Assembly: GCA_024234055.1 (NCBI GenBank)
Contig: JACKOW010000023.1
Location: 1-18,209, forward strand
Reading direction: 5' to 3'
DNA: 18,209 nt
Source: Rhodanobacteraceae bacterium
GTDB lineage: Bacteria > Pseudomonadota > Gammaproteobacteria > Xanthomonadales > SZUA-5
The notes under the pieces were generated by a model. The model searched no databases and was not told the DNA's origin. It saw nothing but the letters and a program-made list of their open reading frames with translations. How positions within the stretch are numbered: position 1 is the stretch's first letter; each line of letters begins with the position of its first letter. Position numbers and translations under genes: made by a program. Below, piece by piece: positions 1-7,064 of the stretch.

Positions 1-2
1 AC

Positions 3-893
3 TTGAGCGCCTACGGCGTGTTGGCCATGGCCCTGCTCATTCCGGGTCTGATCCTCACATTCCGGGGCACTTCACGACTGGCGAAGCAAGTGGCTCTCAC
101 CTGGCTCACGCTGTTCACACTGCTGCAACTGATCGAATTCAAGGAAGTGCGGTATCTGGGCTTCCTGGCGCCGCTGACGGCCTTTGTCATTGTTGCCGCG
201 ATCCGTGCTCTGGTTCGGATGCGGAAAAGCTATGCCTACATGCTGTTGCTGATCTGGTGCGTCGACGCCTACGCCATTGTCGGCGAAGCAACGCGATTGC
301 GTGCCTCTTACTACAGGGATGCGATCACCGACTTCCTAGCTCCGCTACCGCCAGCCGGCGACCTGAAAGCGCAGGTGGTGGTCAATCTGCCGCTGAGTTT
401 TGTGTCACCCGAGCGATACGCCTTCCATCGCGATCGATACCACCGCGTATCCCACGTGATAGTTGATGTGATTCAGGCGCTTTGCAGCTATCCCTACCAG
501 CGCGTCGGCGCACTGCAGGTCGGCCAGCAACTCGATCCGTATCGACTTCCGGAAGCTACGATCGTGCTGTTCGCCAGCGATGTCGCCAACCGGCGCCCTC
601 CGTTTCGACCGCACAACTCGGCCTTCGCCAAACCGGGCTTCTATCAGTTGCTGGGAGTGACAGTGCCGGTCACCCTGCGGCGGAACGGAGATGCTTACGA
701 ACTGATCCAGGCCATCGGGCAACCGATCATCTTTCTGCCAGCCATGGGCAGCCGAGCGCCACCGTCCCTGTCGGAAGATCGCTTCCCGGCCAAGTCCTTA
801 CTGGCTACGCTGGGGCTGGACCAGGCGCCTGAAGAAATGACGCTGATGGGAATCCGGGTGATGCGCTTCTGCACCGAGCGCGGATGCCAATAG
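3..893 (+). CDS. C-terminal part of a polytopic membrane protein, possibly GT39/ArnT-like glycosyltransferase (5' truncated by window edge)
   Basis: An open frame runs from the first bases of the window to TAG at 891-893, so the true start is probably upstream and only about 296 residues are seen. The visible part has four hydrophobic segments at roughly residues 4-20, 28-45, 50-70 and 76-94, then about 200 residues without clear membrane segments. The piece FKEVRYLGFLAPL, a charged pair and RY at the start of a membrane helix, resembles the K/H-x-RY-L-x-P pattern in the last helices of GT-C glycosyltransferases (GT39/ArnT type), and a soluble periplasmic tail would fit that architecture. This rests on pattern memory, not alignment, and the catalytic N-terminal loop is outside the window. 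It could equally be an unrelated hypothetical membrane protein. The next gene follows after 130 bp on the same strand. Confidence 0.55.
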   Translation: MSAYGVLAMALLIPGLILTFRGTSRLAKQVALTWLTLFTLLQLIEFKEVRYLGFLAPLTAFVIVAAIRALVRMRKSYAYMLLLIWCVDAYAIVGEATRLRASYYRDAITDFLAPLPPAGDLKAQVVVNLPLSFVSPERYAFHRDRYHRVSHVIVDVIQALCSYPYQRVGALQVGQQLDPYRLPEATIVLFASDVANRRPPFRPHNSAFAKPGFYQLLGVTVPVTLRRNGDAYELIQAIGQPIIFLPAMGSRAPPSLSEDRFPAKSLLATLGLDQAPEEMTLMGIRVMRFCTERGCQ

Positions 894-965
894 TTCCTGT
901 CAGTTCGGCAAACTCACGGCCCGGTCATTGCGCGACGAGGTCTGTCCCTCTGTCCAATGGCGGCT

Positions 966-992
966 CCGGAATGCCAGACTGCTGGCTTCCGG
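966..992 (+). other. hairpin between the membrane protein gene and the EamA gene
   Basis: CCGGAA at 966-971 pairs with TTCCGG at 987-992, and GCCAG at 973-977 pairs with CTGGC at 982-986, leaving one bulged T and a four-base loop. No T-tract follows, so a classic intrinsic terminator is not supported. It may slow or end transcription from the upstream gene or form part of the leader of the transporter gene. The rest of 894-1023 shows nothing else I recognise. Confidence 0.4.
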
Positions 993-1023
993 CCCTCTCC
1001 GGTCTGGCGCGACCACTGCCTCC

Positions 1024-1956
1024 ATGATCATGCATTCCCCCTCCGGTCGCTGGAAGCTTGGTCTGGCATTGGCCATCGCCACCGCCTTGATGTGGGCCAC
1101 GCTGCCGGTGGCGCTGAAGCTGGCGCTGGAGGTCGTGGACGCCTACACCCTGACCTGGTTCCGCTTCCTGTTTGCGACGGTGGCGCTGGGCGCATTCATG
1201 GCCTTGCGCGGTCAGTTCAGGCAGTTCTCCGGGCTGTCGCGTAACAGCTGGCTGTTGCTGACCATCGCCGCGGTGGGCCTGATCGGCAATTACCTCGGCT
1301 ATCTGCTGGGGCTGAATTACACGACACCGGCGAACGCACAGCTGTTGATCCAGCTGGCGCCGCTGCTGATGGCGGCTGGCGGCGTGATCGTCTTCAAGGA
1401 GCAGCTGCGGCCCGCACAATGGCTGGGCTACGGTGCGGTCGCGTTGGGTCTGCTGCTGTTCTTCCTCGAGCAACGTGGACGCGCCGCCGAGCCGGTCAGT
1501 TTTTCCTTCGGAGCCAGCCTGATTCTCGGCGCCGCCGGCAGTTGGGCGATCTATGCGCTGGCACAGAAGCAGCTGTTGCGACGGCTCGATTCTCAGGCCG
1601 TGCTGTGGGTGATCTACGCCAGCGCCGCCGTGGTTCTGCTGCCACTGGCACAGCCCAGACACCTGCTCCATGTCGACGGGCTGCACTGGTTTGCGATCAT
1701 CTATTGCGCGGTCAATACCATTGGCGCCTACGGTGCGTTTGCCGAAGCCCTGGCCCATTGGGAGGCCTCGCGGGTCAGCGCCATTCTGGCCCTGACGCCG
1801 CTGTTGACCGTGGCAACGGTGAGTATGGGCGCCGCTTTCGTGCCGGGGCTGATCGCGCCCGAGCGTATCGGCGTGCTCGGGTGGACCGGCGCACTGGCCG
1901 TGGTCGGCGGCTCGGCCGCGGTGAGTCTGCTGGGACGGCGTCGGCCACTGGCCTGA
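1024..1956 (+). CDS. EamA/DMT family transporter
   Basis: A predicted inner-membrane protein of 310 residues with about ten hydrophobic helices arranged as two similar halves, the layout of the EamA domain pair in the drug/metabolite transporter superfamily. The first helix begins at GLALAIATALMWATLPVALK, the typical N-terminal EamA segment with a conserved W and P. The second half starts near SFGASLILGAAGSWAIYALA. The substrate cannot be told from sequence; relatives export amino acids, nucleosides or sugar derivatives. The frame stays open upstream to a TTG at 928, but ATG at 1024 (or 1030) gives the usual family length of about 300 residues and places the first helix right after a short basic N-terminus. 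No strong ribosome site is visible before either ATG. The gene for a DUF1003 protein follows after 62 bp. Confidence 0.88.
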   Translation: MIMHSPSGRWKLGLALAIATALMWATLPVALKLALEVVDAYTLTWFRFLFATVALGAFMALRGQFRQFSGLSRNSWLLLTIAAVGLIGNYLGYLLGLNYTTPANAQLLIQLAPLLMAAGGVIVFKEQLRPAQWLGYGAVALGLLLFFLEQRGRAAEPVSFSFGASLILGAAGSWAIYALAQKQLLRRLDSQAVLWVIYASAAVVLLPLAQPRHLLHVDGLHWFAIIYCAVNTIGAYGAFAEALAHWEASRVSAILALTPLLTVATVSMGAAFVPGLIAPERIGVLGWTGALAVVGGSAAVSLLGRRRPLA

Positions 1957-2018
1957 GCACGCCGATTGCCGGGCAGTGCGATCATCGGACTCCGCCCTTA
2001 TGCACGGAATCCGCGCCC

Positions 2019-2558
2019 ATGAGCGACAGTCCCACGGATGCTTCGGCCCATGACGGTCAGACCTCGCCCCACGGTCATCACCTGCGCTTTCACCTGCCGA
2101 TCTTCCATCGCAGTTCGGTGTTCGGCGACAACTGGTTTGCTCTGAAGGCCGAGGCTTTTGCCCGATTCTTCGGCACCCCCTTCTTCCTGGTCACGCAGAC
2201 CATCATCGTGGCACTGTGGATCGCGCTCAACACCTTCGGCTGGACCCATTTCGATCTCTATCCCTTCATTCTTCTGAATCTGGCTTTCAGTCTGCAGGCC
2301 GCCTACGCGGCGCCGCTGATCCTGTTGGCGCAGACTCGACAGGCCGACCGCGACAAAGCCCTGATGCTGGCCGATGCCCAGCACCGTGAAGCGCTGGCAC
2401 TGGCCAGTGAACAGCGCGCCATCCTGGCCAATGAGCAGATGCAGAAGCTGCTGGAACTGCTCGACCAGAACACCCAGCTGACGGCTCTGAACCAGCAGAT
2501 GAGCGAGCGCATCGAGGCGCTGACGGTGCAGATCCACCAGCATATCGCGCAGAGCTGA
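2019..2558 (+). CDS. DUF1003 domain-containing membrane protein
   Basis: A 179-residue protein. A polar, His-rich N-terminus of about 40 residues is followed by FGDNW and a segment before the first membrane helix (about residues 53-75, including VALWIALNTFGW). Then comes the family signature FDLYPFILLNLAFSLQAAYA, which forms the second helix, and LLAQTRQADRD. This W-I-x-x-N ... PFILLN-L ... Q-x-RQ-x-x-D pattern is the DUF1003 core. The last 75 residues are rich in Ala, Glu, Gln and Leu and should form a coiled coil on the cytoplasmic side. The function of the family is unknown. ATG at 2019 was chosen because it precedes the domain by the usual distance; the frame is open far upstream only as a shadow of the transporter gene. 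Confidence 0.88.
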   Translation: MSDSPTDASAHDGQTSPHGHHLRFHLPIFHRSSVFGDNWFALKAEAFARFFGTPFFLVTQTIIVALWIALNTFGWTHFDLYPFILLNLAFSLQAAYAAPLILLAQTRQADRDKALMLADAQHREALALASEQRAILANEQMQKLLELLDQNTQLTALNQQMSERIEALTVQIHQHIAQS

Positions 2559-2608
2559 TGTCGACGGCGGAGTGGCTCGTCGGCGTACAATGGCGTCAGT
2601 CGCGCAGC

Positions 2609-2671
2609 GGTCGCGACCCAAGGTCGCTCCTACGGACACACGCTGGTGCGGGACACAAGGTCGCTCCTGCG
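2609..2671 (-). repeat. two REP-like repeats of family B (minus orientation)
   Basis: Two tandem copies at 2609-2633 and 2648-2671. Read on the minus strand each begins with G(T/C)AGGAG or similar, followed by a short stem CGACC...GGTCG and then CGACC. The GGAG head plus an adjacent small palindrome is the architecture of REP sequences that in other bacteria depend on REP-associated tyrosine transposases (RAYT). Further family B copies lie at 5105-5128 (plus) and 5148-5172 (minus). Confidence 0.65.
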
Positions 2672-2744
2672 AACACATGCCTGTGCAGGAACACGCTCGC
2701 GGCGCGACCGTCATCATCACCCCTGACAGAACCCGCAGAACGCC

Positions 2745-3113
2745 ATGGCCCAGAAGCCCCTGAACCAGAACAAGCTCGATCAGATCGTCGCCCAGAGCCG
2801 CAAGGCCGCCGAGCAGCGCGGCCATGGCTATCGAGAACAGGCCCTGAAGATGTACCCCTGGATCTGCGGCCGCTGTGCGCGCGAATTCACCCGGGTGAAT
2901 CTGATGGAACTGACCGTGCACCACCGCAATCACGATCACGACTACAACCCGCCCGATGGCAGCAACTGGGAACTGCTGTGCGTTTACTGCCACGACAACG
3001 AACACTCGCGCTACACCGATGCCCAGTACGGCAGCCTGGGCGGCGGCGAGGTCGCTGCCAGCATCGGTCACAATCCCTTCGCGGCGCTGGGCGCGCTGTT
3101 GAAGAAGGAGTGA
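2745..3113 (+). CDS. yajD: YajD-like HNH nuclease family protein
   Basis: A 122-residue protein close in length to E. coli YajD. A basic N-terminal stretch of about 35 residues is followed by a zinc-bound HNH fold: CGRC (C41, C44) and CVYCHDNEH (C79, C82) supply a four-cysteine zinc site. VHHRNHDHDYNPPDGSNWELL holds the catalytic-type HH pair (H59, H60) and Asn 74, with H83 and H87 further on. The family is annotated as putative HNH endonuclease; the biological substrate is not known to me. The C-terminus (GGGEVAASIGHNPFAALGALLKK) matches the tail I expect for YajD. ATG at 2745 is the only sensible start; the ribosome site before it is weak. The upstream gap of 186 bp holds family B REP-like repeats. 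Confidence 0.9.
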   Translation: MAQKPLNQNKLDQIVAQSRKAAEQRGHGYREQALKMYPWICGRCAREFTRVNLMELTVHHRNHDHDYNPPDGSNWELLCVYCHDNEHSRYTDAQYGSLGGGEVAASIGHNPFAALGALLKKE

Positions 3114-3116
3114 GAA

Positions 3117-3137
3117 GGGGCACGGGGAACGGGAATC
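3117..3137 (+). repeat. short degenerate heptamer array after yajD
   Basis: Directly after the yajD stop codon come three 7-bp units, GGGGCAC, GGGGAAC and GGGAATC. They resemble in unit length and composition the other heptamer arrays in this window (7909-7943, 13799-13815, 14052-14068, 16402-16429). Only three imperfect units are present, so chance cannot be excluded. Confidence 0.4.
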
Positions 3138-3184
3138 GTAAGGTAGGCTGACCGCGAAACGGGCTACCAGACACCCTCGGTAGC

Positions 3185-3263
3185 CTGTGGGAGCGGCTTC
3201 AGCCGCGACTGGCGGGTACCGGCCCCGCGGCGAAGACTTCGCGGGCAGAGCCCGCTCCCACAG
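3185..3263. repeat. opposed pair of family A REP-like repeats (hairpin)
   Basis: A plus-oriented copy at 3185-3209 (CTGTGGGAGCGGCTTCAGCC and continuing CGCGAC) faces a minus-oriented copy at 3240-3263. Each copy has a GGAG head followed by a small palindrome (CGGCT-TC-AGCCG). Twelve outer bases (3185-3196 and 3252-3263) are perfectly complementary, so the pair can fold as one long hairpin. A further small palindrome, GCGAAG-A-CTTCGC, sits between them. The pair lies between yajD and the beta-helix gene and could end transcription from upstream. Confidence 0.7.
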
Positions 3264-3354
3264 TTTGCAACCCAGCCTGTGCGCGAAGGCCAAACTGCCA
3301 ACCATGGCATCTGCGTCCGCCTTCATCCGTGGTGGAATCAGGCTCAGATCAACC

Positions 3355-3359
3355 AGGAG
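3355..3359 (+). promoter_or_regulatory. ribosome binding site that fixes the start of the beta-helix gene
   Basis: AGGAG lies six bases before ATG 3366. This and the signal peptide directly after that ATG decide against the longer frame that opens at 3279. Confidence 0.75.
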
Positions 3360-3365
3360 TTGACG

Positions 3366-4937
3366 ATGTCTCGCTGCGGCTGTTTGGGGGTTCTGCTACT
3401 GGCTGTCTGCGTAGCGGATGCCAGCGCCCAGGGCTTTGACTGCAACACACCGGCCACACCAACGCTGGTCAGCCCGGTGGTGCTCGGCAATGGTCAGCCC
3501 GGCAGCGTCACGCGCGCGCAACTGCAGGCGGCGCTGGATGCAGGCGGCGCCATCCAGCTCAACATCAGCAACGCCACGCTGGTGCTGGATGCCACGCTGC
3601 AAATCACCCGCGCAGTTCAGATCGACGGCGGCGGCGCAACGCTCTCGGGTGGCAATGCGCGACGGGTCATCGAGATCAGCAATCCGCAACTGGCCAACTA
3701 CGACATCCTGCTGAAGAACCTGATCCTGCGCGACGGCGATGCGCGCACTGCGAGCGGCGACGAGTTCGCCCGCTCCGGTGGCGCCATCCTCAACGACCAC
3801 GGCAGCGAGCCCTGGCGTGCTGTGGGCTTGCAGGCTTTCGATGTGCAGTTCGTCGCCAACCGGGCCATCGATGTAGCCCAGGACGGCGGCGGTGGTGGTG
3901 TCTATCTGCTGGGCATGCGCGAGTTCGTCTGCGTGCGCTGTCGTTTCGAGGGCAACCAGGGCAGCAATGGCGCCGGTTTCTATGGTCTCGGCACTCAGAC
4001 CATCCGCTTCTACGACAGCCTGTTCCTGGGTAATCTGACCACCGGCGATGGCGGCAATCCTGGCAGTGGCGGCAATGGCGGCGGCTTGGCCATCGATGGT
4101 GCCGAGCGTGAACTCAGCCTGTGCCGGACCACGCTGGCCGACAATCACGCCAACGCCTTTGGCGCCGGCCTGTTCACCACGGTCTACGACCAGACCAGCA
4201 TGACCCGCATCTGGCAATCCAGCCTGATCGGCAACATTCAGGACGGCAACGACCAGCACACCGGGGGCGCCTACATCCAGGGCGGGCCGGTGTCGATCCG
4301 CGACAGCACCTTCGCCAACAACAGCGCCAATGGCTATGGCGGACTGTCCTTGTTCGATCACCAGACCGGCGCTGGCCTGATCACCAGCGGCGGCGAAATC
4401 GTCTCCAGCACCTTTGTCGGCAACATCGCCCGTGATGGCCTGGGCGGTGCCATGAACTTGCAGGGCACGGCGCCCCTGCTGCTGCAGAATCTCACCATCG
4501 CCGGCAATCGCGCGCTGTGCGGCGTCTGCTTTGCCGGCGGCATCGCCAATGGTCAGAACCGGCCGATCACGCTGCGCAACAGCATCTTCTTCGACAACAC
4601 CGGCGGCAATGCCTTCAATCCCTGGGCGCTGCTGAATCCGGTGCAGGCTGGCTCCAACAACATCCAGTTTCCGCAGGTACGCCCGAACAGCTTCGGCCAG
4701 CAGGAATTGCCGGTGACCCCTGATTCGGTCTATGCCGATGCCCTGCTGGCGCCGCTCGCCGACAATGGCGGGCCCACCCAGACCATGGCACTGATGAGCG
4801 GTTCACCGGCCATCGATACCGGCACCGCCAGCGGCGCGCCCACCACGGATCAGCGCGGATTGCCGCGCTTTGGCGCCGTCGACAAGGGAGCGTTCGAAGT
4901 GCAGCCCGCGGGATTGTTTGCGAATGGCTTCGAGTAG
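3366..4937 (+). CDS. secreted choice-of-anchor Q / right-handed parallel beta-helix protein with ...NGFE tail
   Basis: A 523-residue exported protein. Residues 1-21 form a signal peptide (short polar start, core LGVLLLAVCVA, cleavage expected after ASA before QGF). The body consists of repeated Asn- and Gly-rich turns such as FVANRAID, FEGNQGSNGAGFYGL, FLGNLTTGDGG, LADNHANAFGAGL and FVGNIARDGLGGAMN, the pattern of right-handed parallel beta-helix repeats. The C-terminal part, DNGGPTQTMAL, GSPAIDTG, TTDQRGLPR and GAFE, is the choice-of-anchor Q signature of cell-surface or secreted proteins. The protein ends AGLFANGFE, a short tail that may be a sorting or anchoring signal. The ligand or substrate is unknown; related folds include polysaccharide lyases and adhesins, but no catalytic set was recognised. 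It stands alone between two REP-like blocks. Confidence 0.85.
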   Translation: MSRCGCLGVLLLAVCVADASAQGFDCNTPATPTLVSPVVLGNGQPGSVTRAQLQAALDAGGAIQLNISNATLVLDATLQITRAVQIDGGGATLSGGNARRVIEISNPQLANYDILLKNLILRDGDARTASGDEFARSGGAILNDHGSEPWRAVGLQAFDVQFVANRAIDVAQDGGGGGVYLLGMREFVCVRCRFEGNQGSNGAGFYGLGTQTIRFYDSLFLGNLTTGDGGNPGSGGNGGGLAIDGAERELSLCRTTLADNHANAFGAGLFTTVYDQTSMTRIWQSSLIGNIQDGNDQHTGGAYIQGGPVSIRDSTFANNSANGYGGLSLFDHQTGAGLITSGGEIVSSTFVGNIARDGLGGAMNLQGTAPLLLQNLTIAGNRALCGVCFAGGIANGQNRPITLRNSIFFDNTGGNAFNPWALLNPVQAGSNNIQFPQVRPNSFGQQELPVTPDSVYADALLAPLADNGGPTQTMALMSGSPAIDTGTASGAPTTDQRGLPRFGAVDKGAFEVQPAGLFANGFE

Positions 4938-4955
4938 GGCGGACCGCGGGAGACC

Positions 4956-5034
4956 GTAGCCCGGGTAAGCCGAAGGCGCACCCGGGAGGTTTCACGGTAG
5001 AGCCCCCGGGTGCGCTGGCGCTTACCCGGGCTAC
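4956..5034. repeat. large imperfect inverted repeat (CCCGGGT-type palindrome)
   Basis: An arm at 4956-4986 starting GTAGCCCGGGTAAGC is matched by an inverted arm at 5005-5034 ending GCTTACCCGGGCTAC, with 18 bases between them. Each arm also contains two CCCGGG palindromes. The element starts 18 bp after the stop of the beta-helix gene, so the transcript could fold into a strong hairpin there. It lies in the 304-bp gap to hslU, the rest of which is filled by REP-like copies. Confidence 0.7.
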
Positions 5035-5041
5035 TTGCTGC

Positions 5042-5222
5042 CTGTGGGAGCGGCTTCAGCCGCGACGGGTGCCTGGCGGATTGCCACCCAGGCAACGGCC
5101 TTGGCAGGAGCGACCGTGTGTCGCGACCGGCGGCTTCCAGCGTTTACGGTCGCGCCACAAGGGCGCTCCTACCAGGGACCGGTCTCCGCCAACAGCATCG
5201 CGGACAGAGTCCGCTCCCACAG
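5042..5222. repeat. REP-like cluster (families A and B) between the beta-helix gene and hslU
   Basis: Four copies: family A plus at 5042-5066, family B plus at 5105-5128, family B minus at 5148-5172 and family A minus at 5199-5222. They are nested so that A pairs with A outside and B with B inside. The block lies between the 3' ends of two converging genes, a usual place for REP clusters, and may act as a bidirectional transcription end or mRNA stabiliser. Confidence 0.7.
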
Positions 5223-5241
5223 GATTCCGGACGCTGGATGG

Positions 5242-6570
5242 CTACAGGATATAGCGACTCAGATCCTCGTTCTGGACCAGATCAGACAGTTGCTGATCGA
5301 CGAATTGCGCGTCGATGGTCACTTCGTCGCCGGCGCGCTCGGAGGCATCGAAGGACAGGGTTTCCAGCAACTTCTCCAGCACCGTATGCAGCCGACGTGC
5401 GCCGATGTTCTCCATGCGCTCGTTGACGTGCGCGGCGATCTCGGCGAGGCGGCGGATGCCTTCGGCGGTGAATTCCAGCTTCAAACCTTCGGTGCCCATC
5501 AGCGCCGAGTACTGGCGCGTCAGTGCATTCGAGGGCTCCGACAGGATCTTCTCGAAGTCATCGACCGTCAGCGCCTGCAGTTCGACCCGGATCGGGAAAC
5601 GCCCCTGAAGTTCAGGAATCAGATCCGAGGGCTTGGCCATGTGGAATGCGCCGGAGGCAATGAACAGGATGTGGTCGGTCTTCACCGGGCCGTACTTGGT
5701 CGACACGGTGGAACCCTCCACCAGTGGCAGCAGATCGCGCTGCACGCCTTCGCGGCTGACATCGGCTCCCGCGTACTCGGCGCGACGGCAGACCTTGTCG
5801 ATCTCGTCGATGAAGACGATGCCGTTCTGCTCGACGTTGTTGACCGCCTGCAGCTTGATGTCCTCGTCATTGACCAGCTTGGCCGCTTCTTCGTCGATCA
5901 GCAGCTGACGGGCCTTGGCGATCGGCAACTTGCGCTTGGCCGTCTTCTGGTTGGCCAAACCCTGGAACAGCCCCTTGAGCTGGCTGGTCATTTCTTCCAT
6001 GCCCGGAGGCGCGGCAATCTCGACGCCGATCTGCTGGCTGAGCTCGATCTCGATCTCGCGATCATCGAGCTGGCCGTCGCGCAGGCGCTGGCGCAGCTTG
6101 TTGCGGGTGTCATTGTCGCGATCGACCGATTCGCTGGGATTGTGATCGAAGGACAAGCCGGTGCGTCGCGGCACCAGTGCATCCAGGATGCGCTCCTCGG
6201 CGCGCTCCTCGGCCTGGGTGCGCACCTTGGACATGGCCTGATCGCGGGTCAGCTTGACCGCCGCATCGGCCAGATCGCGGATGATCGCCTCGACATCCTT
6301 GCCGACGTAGCCGACCTCGGTGAACTTGGTGGCCTCGACCTTGACGAAAGGCGCATTCGCCAGCGTCGCCAGCCGCCGTGCGATCTCGGTCTTGCCGACG
6401 CCGGTCGGCCCGATCATCAGGATGTTCTTGGGCATCACCTCCTCACGCATCGCCGGCTCCAGCTGCATCCGGCGCCAGCGATTGCGCAAGGCAATGGCCA
6501 CGGCACGCTTCGCGGCGTGCTGGCCGATGATGTATTGGTTGAGGGCCGAGACTATGTCTGTAGGGGTCAT
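5242..6570 (-). CDS. hslU: ATP-dependent protease ATPase subunit HslU (ClpY)
   Basis: A 442-residue AAA+ unfoldase that forms hexamers and feeds substrates into the HslV peptidase in the cytoplasm. It starts MTPTDIVSALNQYIIGQ, as HslU does. Walker A is GPTGVGKT (54-61), the pore loop GYVG (87-90), Walker B IVFIDE (251-256), followed by GRFPIRVEL and the sensor-2 region GARRLHTV (390-397). The inserted I-domain lies between about 110 and 240. It ends LSRYIL, the conserved C-terminal tail that docks in HslV. Length is within a residue of the E. coli protein. The frame opens upstream at 6615, but the extra residues are translated inverted repeat and were rejected. hslV would normally be just upstream; here an inserted gene and about 490 bp separate them. 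Confidence 0.97.
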   Translation of the reverse strand: MTPTDIVSALNQYIIGQHAAKRAVAIALRNRWRRMQLEPAMREEVMPKNILMIGPTGVGKTEIARRLATLANAPFVKVEATKFTEVGYVGKDVEAIIRDLADAAVKLTRDQAMSKVRTQAEERAEERILDALVPRRTGLSFDHNPSESVDRDNDTRNKLRQRLRDGQLDDREIEIELSQQIGVEIAAPPGMEEMTSQLKGLFQGLANQKTAKRKLPIAKARQLLIDEEAAKLVNDEDIKLQAVNNVEQNGIVFIDEIDKVCRRAEYAGADVSREGVQRDLLPLVEGSTVSTKYGPVKTDHILFIASGAFHMAKPSDLIPELQGRFPIRVELQALTVDDFEKILSEPSNALTRQYSALMGTEGLKLEFTAEGIRRLAEIAAHVNERMENIGARRLHTVLEKLLETLSFDASERAGDEVTIDAQFVDQQLSDLVQNEDLSRYIL

Positions 6571-6589
6571 TTGAGGCTCTTGGTGGGAG

Positions 6590-7051
6590 GTAAAACGTGA
6601 AACGTAAAACGTCAATTGGGTTGCGGCACCGACCAGCGGGTCGGCAATACGACTAGACCTTCGATCCTGGCGACTTCATCAGGCCATTGAGCAGGCCGAA
6701 AACCTTGTACATGCGCTCCTGGATCGGCCCGATGTCTTCAACCAGGCCTACCTCGCGCGCGAGCCAGAGCTGCGTGTCCAGTTCCGAGAGTGAACCGCGT
6801 GCAATGAGCAGGAAGCGCCGCAGTTCGGCACGGGATCCCCTGGCGGAGCCCTCGGCAATGTTTGATGGGACGCTGATCGCGCTTCGACGCAACTGGCTGG
6901 AAATTCCAAACTTTTCGTCCGCCGGGAACTCAGCCGTCAAGCGAAAGACCGTCACGGCCAGGCGCATCGACTCCTTCCACAGCTCAAGATCGTAATGCGC
7001 AGGCCTGAAGCTGCCAGCGCCGAAATTGACGATTGACGTTTCACGTTTTAC
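6590..7051. mobile_element. candidate mobile element with heptamer-array inverted termini carrying a four-helix-bundle gene
   Basis: The left end (6590-6618) reads G then TAAAACG, TGAAACG, TAAAACG, TCAATTG. The right end, read on the minus strand from 7051, is G then TAAAACG, TGAAACG, TCAATCG, TCAATTT. The outer 16 bases (6590-6605 and 7036-7051) are perfect inverted repeats. Between them lies nearly all of one gene, for a four-helix-bundle protein. The unit sits between hslV and hslU, genes that are normally adjacent. No clear target-site duplication was found and no transposase is encoded, so mobility is an inference. A geneless relative lies at 13223-13284. Confidence 0.6.
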
Positions 7052-7063
7052 TTCGCCAACCAC
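6653..7063 (-). CDS. four-helix bundle protein, S23/IVP (23S rRNA intervening sequence) family
   Basis: About 136 residues. The core matches the four-helix-bundle (S23/IVP, TIGR02436-type) family: LELWKESMRLAVTVFRLT, then FPADEKFGISSQLRRSAIS, VPSNIAEGSARGS, and RFLLIARGSLSELDTQLWLA. Relatives are encoded in intervening sequences of some 23S rRNA genes and resemble the Avd accessory protein of diversity-generating retroelements; they form helical bundles and some bind nucleic acid. The start is uncertain. GTG at 7063 lies one base after the hslV stop, with GAGGAG in the last hslV codons as a possible ribosome site; ATG at 7120 would overlap hslV. The first residues after GTG are translated terminal repeat. 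The gene would be co-transcribed with hslVU from the heat-shock promoter. Confidence 0.85.
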   Translation of the reverse strand: MVGEVKRETSIVNFGAGSFRPAHYDLELWKESMRLAVTVFRLTAEFPADEKFGISSQLRRSAISVPSNIAEGSARGSRAELRRFLLIARGSLSELDTQLWLAREVGLVEDIGPIQERMYKVFGLLNGLMKSPGSKV

Positions 7064-7064
7064 T

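Noticed and set aside
1998..3326. 442-codon minus-strand frame opposite the DUF1003 and yajD genes
   Set aside because: Runs through two genes and repeat-filled gaps; both plus-strand genes have clear family signatures.
5035..6600. 521-codon open frame on the plus strand opposite hslU
   Set aside because: Antisense shadow of a strongly conserved gene in GC-rich DNA; the translation is low in complexity and shows no family features.
6571..6615. Upstream start for hslU
   Set aside because: The added residues are translation of the inverted repeat; the conserved N-terminus begins at ATG 6570.
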